NCBI GenBank assembly: GCA_013400115.1
Contig: VXBP01003509.1
Span: forward strand, 1 to 64,000
Direction of reading: 5' to 3'
Length of the DNA stretch: 64,000 nt
Source: Rhinopomastus cyanomelas
Taxonomy: Eukaryota; Chordata; Aves; Bucerotiformes; Rhinopomastidae
Shown: piece after piece, positions 37,501 through 49,500 of the stretch
Layout: each line of letters begins with the position of its first letter
Numbering within the stretch: the stretch's first letter is position 1
Made by a program: the position numbers and the translations under genes
Notes under the pieces: model-generated
Told to the model about the DNA's origin: nothing
Databases searched by the model: none
The model's input: only the letters and a program-made list of their open reading frames with translations

Positions 37501-40500
37501 GTGAAACGGAACAGGAAGTGGGAAGGCAGCCACTACTGAGAGACTGGCTAGGGACTGGTCTGAGACGTGGCAAGTGCTTGAATACAGACATCTGGTAGAT
37601 ATCTGATCCAAACCTTCACTCAAAGGAAGCACAACTCCAATCAGGATGCTCAGGCCCTTTGCCAGCTGACTTTTCAGTATCTCTAGAGGTAGCAATTCTA
37701 AAAACTTGCTGGTCATCTTCTAGAATTTGAACACCTTTGTAAAAGAATTTTCCTTCTACCTAACTGGAATTTCTCTTGGAGTAACTCATGTCTATCATCA
37801 ACTCGCCTTTAAGAGGAGTCTAGCTCTGTTTCCTCTGCACCATCTCATAAAGTGCCTGAAGGAAGCAATAATATGCTTCTGGCTGGCTCAGTTGGTAGAG
37901 CGTGGGACTCTGAATTCCTGGGGTCATGGGTTTGAGGCCCATGTAGGATATCTGGAGACAGTACTGTAGTAGGCTTACTCTGCTCCAGCAGGGGGGGGTT
38001 GGACTTAGATGATCTTTCGAGGTCCCTTCCAACCTGTAACCTTCTGTGATGGTGCAGTCTTAGCCTTGTCTGCTGAGACCAAACCAAACTTGGTCCTCTC
38101 AGTCTCTCCTTGTATGACATGTGCCCTGTCGATATTCTGGAAACTCTGTGCTGGACTTCTTACAGTATTTTGCTCTCGGTTTTGCTCCTGACAAGGTGTT
38201 CAGCTTAATTAGACCGGGCAGGAAGAGACTAATGAGCAATGCAGTATCCACCCACAATTATTTCAGGGATAGTTACAGAAAAGAGTGCTAAACTCACTTC
38301 TGTAGTTCCATGCAATCCAACAAGGGAGGACAGTCATTAAATACAATTTCAAAGGCTCCATTTGGACATGAATTTATGTATTTACTTATTTATTTACTAA
38401 GTAATCAGTAGAAGGATTGTGCAGCACTACAGCAGGTTAAGCATAAAGGCTGTGGAATATTCCATTCAGAGGTTTTCAGCACTTGGCTAGACAAACACAG
38501 CTGACCTCATCTAGTGCTAGCAACTGTCCCACCACTTTAGTGGAAAGCAGGAACAGATGACCTCCAGACAACATTCTCCAAACAGAATTTCTGCTATTCT
38601 ACTAATTTGCTGATGACTTCTTGACCAAATAGTTTTGAAGAGCATGTTATAAAGCTTGGAACTGCTGACTGTAGATATATCTAACCTTACAAGAAAATAA
38701 CCCAAATACAACAATTCTTAAGCTATGGTTTCCAGTTTTGAATGATGACATGAAATAAACCAATGTAGTCCATTAACTCAACTGTGTTGCAGTTTGAAAA
38801 TTACCAGAATTTTCAGATATTTTCAGATTTGTGCTTTCATGAAGGAAAAAAAAGTTATGTTGCTTTAAGAGGACCCCCCCCCACACTACAGAATTGTCCT
38901 AGGTACATGCCCTTGAGGGATGGGCTAGGTGGGAAGATAAAGGGGAGAGTGATCTTAGCCCTCCCTCTTTTTGCTGAGGGCTAACCAGCCCCACACACTT
39001 CCAGGGTGGTGTGGGGGGGGCCAGCCTCGGTCCACCATGGGGAGGGATGCGGCGGCTCTGACCCCAGCTTGGCACCGGCGGCACCAGCTTCAACATAGCC
39101 CAGTCCAGAGCTGGCACCATGGACTTGCAGAAGCAAGACCTTCGTGCCCATCTACCACCCCCCCACTCCACGAAGCAGCTGTTCAGGGACCCCTGGTGAG
39201 GTGAAGAGATTCTTCCTTTTTCCCCTGGAGCTGAGACAGGAGGAGAGAGGAGAGGGAAGGGTCATGGAAGCCTCTCGGCCACATTTATGGAGTGGGGGGG
39301 GCCCTGCTGATGAGGCCATGCGATCGGTCTCCACCTTGGGTCCCGCATGTGGCCAGGGCCATGCAGCTGCTGCCGCCATCTTAGAGAGAGCACTGACCAG
39401 CAGGAAGGGAGACTGTCATTTCTGCTGCTGAGAAAAAACTGGGGATGCTTTCAAGTATTGGGGAGAGAAGGAGAATTCCTTAGTGCTTAGCTGAAGAAAG
39501 CAGAAGGACTCGAGAATCTTTAAACCTTGGGCATGAAAGACAGAGTCTGGGTTCTTTGTCTGAAAGCAGGTCTCCTGCATCAAGGGATGCCATTCAGGGG
39601 CTGAGGAATCAGGCCTGCCTGATGTGCTCCTGTGTTACTTGGTCTAGGTGACCCTGCTGTGGCAGGGGGATTGGACTAGGTGATCTTTCGAGGTCCCTTC
39701 CAATCCCTAATGAGTCTATGATTCTATGAGCATGGAGTTAGAGAAGCTACGCTGAAGAACTGAAGAATTCACCAGTCTGGACAGCCAAGGGTGCCGCTGT
39801 CTGCAGGCAGGGGTGACACATGAATAATAGAGAGGGTGGCAGTACTCGTCTCTACTTGACTGACATGGTCTTTTCCCAGGTCTCTAATGTCAAAAACCCA
39901 AGGACCAATAGGACAGTAATCTCCCATTGTATTTTTCTCAGAATATGTGACGGCATTTGTGACAGTTCCTACTTTGTGTGCACTAACTTGCTTAGCCATT
40001 TCTTCTTTTCTCTATACAGAAAAGAAACTATATTATAGAATGTATATTATACAGTTAATAAACCCTTTTCCATTTTCCCTAAGCTATCCATTGTCTGGCA
40101 AATTTTATCTGATATCTCATTGAGAACTAACTGCTGTGTTTTCTTTTCCTTTAATTGTGGTCTTGAACCCACCACAAAATTGGTGCCGAAAACCTGGGAG
40201 CAAAGCGGTTTCTTAGTTTTAACCTGCTTCAAACCGGATCAGAAATATTTACTAAATATATTGCACATATTGAAATAAAAGACACAAAACCAATCTAAAA
40301 CCTAGAGAGGAAACATTCTAACTGGAAAGAGCCAGACATAACTGAATTAGCAATCACCTTTCTAAGAAGTAGGGTTAAAGCAGCAGTTGGCAGAACGTGA
40401 GGTGATTCTGGTTCTGCTAAGGCAATGAACACAGACATGCTCCTTACCTACATGAGTTCATAGAATCATAGAATCATTACGGATTGGAAGGGACCTTGAA

Positions 40501-43500
40501 AGATCATCTAGTCCAATCCGCCTGCCTCAGCAGGATCACCTAAACCAAGTCACACAGGAACCTCTATCCAGTTGGGTCTTGAATATCTCCAGTGAGGGAG
40601 ACTCCACAACCCCCCTGGGCAGCCTGTCATGACTTAACACTAACAATGGAGTTGAGATGAAAAGTAATTGAAGTATGTCTCATACAGAAGATGCATACAG
40701 TGCATTTCATTGAGGTAATTAACAGCAGGAAGAGACAAGGTAATTGGAGCAATGTACTAAAAGAGAAATAACTGCAGCACAGGCTGCAGTAAAACACAAA
40801 AAAGTTTTAATTCTTGTTCGTCATTGCTTCCAGCAGTCTCCAAAGAAAGGGCTCAACAATCAGTAAGACTAACTGTTGAATATCTTTGCCTTACCTTTCT
40901 ATATTTGAAACAACTTTAAAAAAATCCTAACAGATTCTTTAAAACATTTGTGTCTGGAGTGGCTGCTGTGTTTTGTTTCTCTCCTTTGGCAGTACATGGA
41001 AATACTGCCTTGGAAGGAAGCCACCTTTCTTAGATTAAATAACACTGGAAAATACTGGAGGAACAACTCTCATTTTTCACACATCAGCATAGCTGTACAT
41101 TCTTTAATTGACTTAATTACTGTTCAAATATTATTAGCATTAATACTAGACAAGAAATATTTCAAATTAACATTTTACCTGGAAGATTTCCTCACTGATT
41201 TCTCGTTCATGTAAAGGGACTTGCTTATAGTTTCGGAACTCAGCAACCCCCGCATTTCTGAGCTGCAAGAGTCGGAATCTCTTTGACCTATTGAATTCCT
41301 CATCAGAAACAAAATTAAATTCTTTCTGCAACGGATCCAATCTGAAGTAATCAGGAGTATGTGACTCTCCACTTGTGGCAGCCTAAATTAGTAAAAAAGT
41401 TATTAACTTTCTCATACCAACTGACGACACAGTACAAAATAACGTCTGCCTTACACGCGTATTGCAAAGACGCGCATTTTAAGCAAAAGCAATCGAGACA
41501 GATCAAACAGACCGAACACAGTGTTTTAGAGTAAGTTTAGTTGAGTACAGTATATTAAATTACACATTTAAGAATACAATGATATTCTATTTCTTCTTAA
41601 CAGAAACGAAGCATTAAAGAGTAAGAAAACAATATCACAGCTGAATAAACTAAGTACCTCTACTGTAAATGCAATTAATTCACAAAACTTCAGCCACGTA
41701 AAAAGTTCCTCAATTTTACCTTTAGGAAAATCTCAACTTCTACAACACACTAGATGTCTTTGTGCAGGTGTCATTAATGAGCAACTGCCTACTTAACACC
41801 ACACAAGGACACTGGGAAACTATTTTTTTTTAATGCCTAAATTAAGCAGTTAGCATCATCCTTTATGCCTATTTTTCACCAGTAAAATACTACTTAATAG
41901 ATGTATAACTCATTAACAAATCATTAAAGCACCACAAAATTGATTAATAAATCATACTTTTAGTAGACATTTTGCTTTTTAACACAAGTATGTCCATTAT
42001 AAATCAAAATGCTACCACCTCCATGGCATGCATGAAGATTCCCTGAAAAGATACTGGTGACTAGGTGTTTCACAGATCCATTACACCTACAAGTCAGAAA
42101 AGGCCTCCTACCCTGATCAGCTGCATCAAAGCTGCATTGTTAGGGTCATTTGGATCAAGTCTTGCTTCTGCTGCCCATTTGGCTAGTTTCTTTATGTCGG
42201 TTAAACCAGATATGCCAATGGAGGCAATGGCATCAATATTTTTCAAAGCACTAGAAAGACAGAATGGACAGAACTTTTACCTATGATTTAATGAGATAGA
42301 CAGATATATACATCTAAGTATTTAAAACAATCTTAGGAAGAAACAAGAAGCTCCCCACGACCTAAATACTGAATTCTAACACACAACTCCTAGTTGTAGC
42401 TATGCAACTGAGGGAATGATGAAATGTGAAGGAGCTGGTAGAAATAGTCTGGTCAGCCTCACCTCTATCACAGTAAAGGTGATGGAACAATTTGTCCTAG
42501 AGGCTGTCTCCAGGCACATCAAGGACAGGAGGGTCATTAGGGACAGTCAGCATGGTTTCACCAAGTGGAAGTCACGCTTGACCAACCCGATAGATTTTTA
42601 TGAGGACATAACCCTCATAAAAGGTGGATGGATGATGGCAGAGTGGTGGACATGATCTATCTTGACTTGAGTAAGGCATTTGACACAGTCTCTCACAGTA
42701 TCCTCCCAGCCAAGCTGAGGCAGTGTGGACTAGATGATTGTGTAGTGATGTGGACCATGAACTGGCTGCAGGATACAAGCCAGAGAGTAGTGGTCAATAG
42801 GACAGAGTCTGGCTGGAGGCCTGTATCTAGTGCAGTCCCCTATGGGTCAGTATGGGGACCAGTCCTATCCAATCTGTTCATTAATGACTTGGATAAGGGA
42901 CTAGAGTGCACTGTCAGCAAGTCTGCTGATGACACCAAGCCGGGTGGTGTCACTGACACCCCAGCAGACTGCGCTGCCATTCAGCGAGACCTGGACAGGC
43001 TGGAGAGCTGGGCAGGGAGAAATGTAATGAAGTGTAACAAGGCTGGGTGTATAGCATTGCATCTAGGCAAGAACAACCCCAGGTAGCAGTATAGGTTTTG
43101 GACTGATCTGCTGGAGAGCAGTGTAGGAGATAGGGACCTGAGGGTCCTGGTGGACAGCAGGATGACCATGAGCCAGCAGTGTGCTCTTGTGGCCAAGAGG
43201 GCCAACAGCATCCTGGGGTGGATCACAAGGGGGGTGGTTAGCAGGTCAAGAGAGGTTCTTCTCCCCCTCTACTCTGCCCTGGTGAGACCACATCTAGAGT
43301 ATTGTGTCCAGTTGTGGGCCCCTCAGTTCAAGAGGGATGTGGAGCTGCTGGAAGAAGTCCAACACAGAGCAATGAGGATGATGAAGGAAGTGCAACACCT
43401 CCCTTATGAGAAGAGGCTGAGGGAGCTGGGTCTCTTTAGCTTGGAGACTGAGAGGTGACCTCATTAATGTCTATAAATACGTGAAGGGTGGGTNAATGTT

Positions 43501-46500
43501 TATAAATACGTGAAGGGTGGGTGTCAGGAGGATGGAGCCAGGCTCTTCTCAGTGTCATCTAGTGATAGAACGAGGGGGAATGGGTCTAAGCTGGAACATA
43601 GGAGGTTCCATATAAATATCAGAAGGAACTTCTTCCCAGTGAGGGTGATGGAGCCCTGGAAAGGGATGCCCAGAGGGGTTGTGGGGTCTCCTTCACTGGA
43701 GATGTTTAAAACCCGCCTGGATGTGTTCCTGTGTGACTTGGTGTAGGCGACCCTGCTGTGGCAGAGGGATTGGACTAGATGATCTTTCGAGGTCCCTTCT
43801 AATCCCTAATAATTCTATGAAGAGAACTTTTACACAAGGCACTAAGGTGCATATAGACACACATTTTACTATTCTATGTTGCTGATTACCAAAAAGCAAG
43901 ATGACAGATTGCCTCACAGCATGGAAGTTAAGACAACAGCTTTGACAATCTATACTGAGAAGAATTTCTCAGATGCACAGTCCTTGCTTGCACTGTAACT
44001 TAACTCCTGTCTCCTGGGTGGCTCTTTCAGACCTGTCTTGGTCTCCGCCCCTTTTTCTGCTGCTTCTGGACAGACTCCAATTCATCTCCTTGCCATTTCT
44101 GGAGCTGCTGACTGCACCCTGCTCTGCATTCAGCTCCTGCAGTACTGCATGCTGGCTGGAAAAGACACTGCCTGTGCTGGGACACTCTTGAAGACTTCAC
44201 TCCACTCCTCAGCCTTCGGATGTTCCTGCTCACTATCTTGTCATCATGGTAGGCAAGGAACTCTGGAAGCCATTTGTCCACTGATTTGCTGGCCAGGCTT
44301 CTGGCATCCTCTCATAAAAGCTGTATCACAATTGTCCTGAGAAGCCAACGGGCAGCAAAAACTTACCTAAGGCAAGAAAATCTTTCAAAGGTGACAACGG
44401 AAAATCACAGAGGGTTGTTTAGCTCTAGAGGATGATTTACAGAGGAGTCTTTTACAGCAAATCTCCTTTTGAAACTCCTTACTTTTCCATTTACTGCAAT
44501 GATTAGGAACCAGAGTTTAAAGTTCGCCTTTGGGACTCTAGCCTTGTGGTAGTCAGTATGTTACTGCTGATCAGCATATTATTCTAATGACTGCAGCATG
44601 GGTCAAAAAGAGTAACAGAGTGACTTGGATACCAATGGCTAGCCTCTAAATAAATAAAAATCTGACAGAATCTAATCAGCTGGAAGAGTTACTTGTTCTG
44701 TGTTAATTAGTATGGGAATACTCTTCCAGCTTTACAGTGAAGCTACCTGAGGGATGTCACAAAAGCATCATCTCATTGACTTTATTGGAATTACATAAAA
44801 TTAACAAAATAGACAATCTACATCATCAAACTTGGAGCCACAGGGCAAACTAGATTGTTTTGAATAGAATAATACACTAATTTGTGCAAATCAACTGGCT
44901 TCATATGGAGAAGAATCATGAAAGAGCAAAGTCCTGGAATGATGTGACAGACAAGAATATCTGACTGATTATACCACTGATAGTGTCAAGTCTCCACGTT
45001 AACTTCTACTGCTTTCATAGTGTAATTTTGTTAATTAATTACGGAAAAGGCATTTAAACCATCTGTCCCGATAATCTTCCCAATGCACTTTGGGTAAGAA
45101 TAAGCTGGAGCTTCCGTTCTTAGCAAAACCATTACAGGAAAGTTCTTTGCCAATATATAAATCTATTAGAAAATCTGAAAATTCATTAATCAGCTTCAGT
45201 TTAACTTCAGTATTGTCTATAAATAACACAGTAAAAAAACCCCAACATTTTTAACTAAAATCTATTTAAAAATTGTGTACTCTTAAGATATGTGCAAGGC
45301 ATCATATCACAACATAAATGTTTAAACTTAAGGGAAAAGATTATGAAAATTGATAATTAAAGTTTATGAAAAAACATATCAGAATAATCCGTTACCTATG
45401 ATTCACTGAAAATTCATATCATATTACCTTGGAATGCCTGTTTTCTGCTGAGATACGGGAGGAATTAAGGGGATACCTTTTTCTCCAACTGCCCAAGACA
45501 CACTGTTGGCTACCTTCCCAGAGGTCATTAAAGTCATTTTGTTGCTACCATCAGCTTCAAATGAAAAGGGTACACCTATCAGGGAGAATAAAACCGAACA
45601 ATACATTCATGCGTTCAAACACAATGCGTCAACATTAAAAAAAACACTCCTGAAAATTCAAATAACCGGTGCCTTTACATAGACAGGGCCATGTGAAAGA
45701 ACTTGACTCTGCTGTACTTCTGACAGCTTTCAAATTCAACATACTGTTACTAATGAAACAAACTCAGAGTCAAAAGATTTACGCGCGACTGAAAACTCAG
45801 TCCTACAGCACTGGGATACATAGTTGTGTGTGCAGGCGATGATCGATGACATCTACCCAGTCATTAGCGGTAATGATTTTTTCACTTTTCTTCACAGCTC
45901 TCTATCTATTCTTCTGCTATAGCCTGATCTGGATTTCATAGGTGACAAATTTATGCAAATCGGTCATCTCATAATGATGTTCAAACTCATGCCATAAACC
46001 AAAGGTCCATATGCTACTATCCATTACTCTTGTATTCCCTTTTCCTATCTCTCCCTCATTTCACCTTTCTGAAGTCCCAGGGATAAAATATGTAGCAGGA
46101 TGTCAACAAAGCAAATAGGAAGACAAAAATTACTCTTGCACAGACAGCTCTTGAGTGGTTTCAAACATTAAAATCACTACAGCTGTACTGATTAATAACA
46201 TCTCCATTTGCAGTGTTACTTAAATGCTGAAAAAACCCCCAGACTAGCTAGTTTATGTCTGTAAACTAGTAGAGCATATATAGAGTTAGTAGAGCTCCAT
46301 TAATACTATCAGCCAAAAAACAGGTGCACACATTTTTATTATTTACAGCCTAAAATTAGTGAGACAAAATAATTACACAGCAAACTTTAGTAAGAAGAAT
46401 CATGACTATTTTATAAGATCCAGTTACAGAAGCTATAAATGCTCTCAACATAATTTACCCTGAAGCTCATACCAGCCTGTTGTGGTTACACAGCTTCAGC

Positions 46501-49500
46501 AAAATGAGAAATATTGAACTGAGGACTGAGAGTTCCTACCGCTCCCAACTCCTTCATGGCCCAACACCACACGCTGACTGCTGCTGAACTCTATTTCCTC
46601 CACAGGGGCACTGCCTGTCAGAACTGCAGTCTCAGGAACAGGTACAAACACTTCAGCCAACAAGGTGGTGCTGCTGAAACCCATAGTTTCGTAGATCTAG
46701 AAAAGCAACATAATGACAGACATCATAAAAAACATACACATGTATTTGTGAGAAGCTGAAAACATATAGTAGGGTATTTGGACAAAAAGGTTTTACTGTG
46801 ACTTAAGCATGAAATGATTAATTTAAGCCAACGGTATTATTTTCTAAAACATCCAATCAGCAGATATTTCATCTACGAGCAGCTAACTTGGTCCAAATTC
46901 TTCAAAGTATATCCTCCTCACCTTTCTAAAGCACCCAAGAATAGGAGGAAAACTCTAGGCCTCAAGGAGGATCACTACAACATGCAACTGCTTGTCACAG
47001 TCACTGGGTAAAGATGCCTGAGTGATTCTGCCTCATCAATTGTCCCTACCAGCAAAGCCAAGATAAAGCACATGGTCCCAGTTCTGGCAGTACGACAGGC
47101 TGCTTTCATCTTCCGTGGCCAGCTTCAGGTGTTGAGTGATGTGAATTACATAAATGGAGCAGGCAAGGGGTATACAGCCTCCCATGAACCACCAGTGGTA
47201 AAGTTACCTAATAGGACAAGCCATGAAACAGGATCAGTAGGATCCTATCACTCTTCCTCCTAAAAATATATTGTATTGACTTGGAAAATGATCCACGTCA
47301 CTCATTCATTTATGATCTTTTGAGGTCCCTTCCAATCCCTAATGATTCTATGATCCATACGTGGAAGAGGGTAGTTTGATTTCACTGCACTGTTTATTAA
47401 ATCGAGTTATTGTGGTGTGAATTTGAGATTTCTTGCCCGAGGCACTGGAATGTTGCTGTGGCAACTTGTGATCCTCAGCTTTCAGTTGGGCCAACAGGCA
47501 ACTCTGCAAACTGGTATGACTAGTTTGGAGCTTCCTGCTTCAGTTTTCCTGCTTCTTCAGTTTTTGTCTTTGTTCAGAAAGGATGCATGTTGTCGCTGGA
47601 GTTGGGCAGAGCAGCCATCTTGCCCTTAGAACACGGTGAGTGGGAAGCGACTGGAAGTTGGAACTTAACAGGTCAGTGGAGGAAAGCTTCTCCTGCAATC
47701 AAGCTGTCTGCTGAAATGGAAAGACAGTCTTTCCCTGATTCATGTTCTGTACAAATTGGCATGCTGGCTTGGAGAAACAGGGAGCAGAGAAGCAGCCCAT
47801 AAAATACCCACTGACGCTTTTATGTCCCATGGAAGGACTTAAAAAGATGGATACCATCTTTCCACAAGAGAAAAGAATTGCTGGAAGTCTCTTCCCTTTG
47901 AGGGGATAAAGACAGCAGCTATGTAAGAACATTACAGTCTGTTGCGCAAATTAAATGTGTCCTGTTGTTCTTCCTCAAATTGAACTAGACTTTGATTTTG
48001 TCTGCAACTTTCGTTTTGAGCTACCCTTCATTATTTTGTATTGGCTCATTAGCACATTAACTAAACTAATTGGTCAATCGTGTCTTGGGCCCGATCAACT
48101 GATGACATTAAATGGTGAGTTGGAATAAATCCTTGACACAAGTGGTTTATGGACATTTCTTTTACATTATGCTTTTAATTACCTTTTTTATAGTTCTAAG
48201 ATAAATCATTATTTACCTGTAGTTTCAAACTCTCTGGCCAACTGAATATTTGCAAATTGAAAATCTGTCCAAAGTGAACTCTGAAATCTGAATTTATTGG
48301 TCGGGTAACAGTCCTTGATACTTCTTTAGAATTGAAAAGGACTTTTATAAACACTGAGCGTTTCTTCACATCATCTCGTCTCAACGCTTCTGCTCTGTAA
48401 ATACATCAAACCAGATGTCATATAATTTCTAATAATAAAAATGTCTTTAAAACTATTATTTAAGTTGTTTTATCTTCTCATTACACAAAATGATTTAATA
48501 GCAATTAGGTAACATTTTCGATTCACCACCGTATAAAAGGAGTTAGCTAAAGAAACAAAATTCCCTCTAAATTCCTTCGCCTCCGAATTGCAATCAACCT
48601 TATCAACTTGAGTTTAGATTTTTCAGTTTTTAGTCACTGGGAGTAGATCGGCCAAGCAGTACTCCCTGCTGAATAAGTACAAAACTAAACAGTTTGTAAG
48701 TGACTTTAATCTGCTAGATGATAAATTGCTTGTGTAAATGTTAAAAGCAACACAAACAAGTAAATTTATTTTATCCACAGTGAACTCCCTGGTCTACCAC
48801 ACAATTTTTTAGTTTTCCCTTGGGTGACAGATCTGGTGTAAAAGGACTAGCTAACAAGAATGGTTCAAAGAGAACGTGTAGACATGCATTCTCCAAGCCC
48901 CTTATATACAAGGTTATATGTACCTTCAATCATCATATTAGCTTCAGAAGTCTTATCACCAGGTGAGTGATGGCGAGCACATGCTTCTGAAGTTGTACAA
49001 CCAGTAATAAATAACAGCAGAAAAACAACAAAAAAATTTAACTTGCAGGCCAACATTTACCCTACCTAGGACACAGCTCTGCTGGAGTTACGCTTTCAGA
49101 CAGGACCAGTTCAGGAATCAGAGCAGGCTTTCCAGGTTTTCTTCTGCAGTTCTCAGCTTTCTCTCTAACCTGCTGCTCTATTTCCAAGCTATTGGGCATT
49201 TTAGGTGGGATGGGTTTTACACGTTCCTCATCAAGATCACAATCTTCTAGCGATTCTTCCTCTTCTTTCCGAGTGTCTTTCTTCTTTTTCTTCTTCTGCA
49301 CATAAAAATACTAATATTCTTCCTGAACTTGTTAATCAATAGAGGTTTTTTTTCCTCACTTGATTCACAAGTGATAAACATGTCTGAGAATTGACTGTAT
49401 AGCTATAAAATCACCGCACACAAAACTAAGATTTTCTCTGATTGCATAGTGCTACTTCAGATTCAGAACTCAGCAATGCATTCCATTCACATTCTTCACA

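Noticed and set aside
38971..39431. Several GC-rich open frames on both strands
   Set aside because: They are explained by the GC-rich U3-like part of an LTR and are broken by homopolymers.
46814..47280. Runs of open frame on the + strand that looked like a processed pseudogene
   Set aside because: No protein similarity recognised, no poly(A) tract, and the frames do not join.
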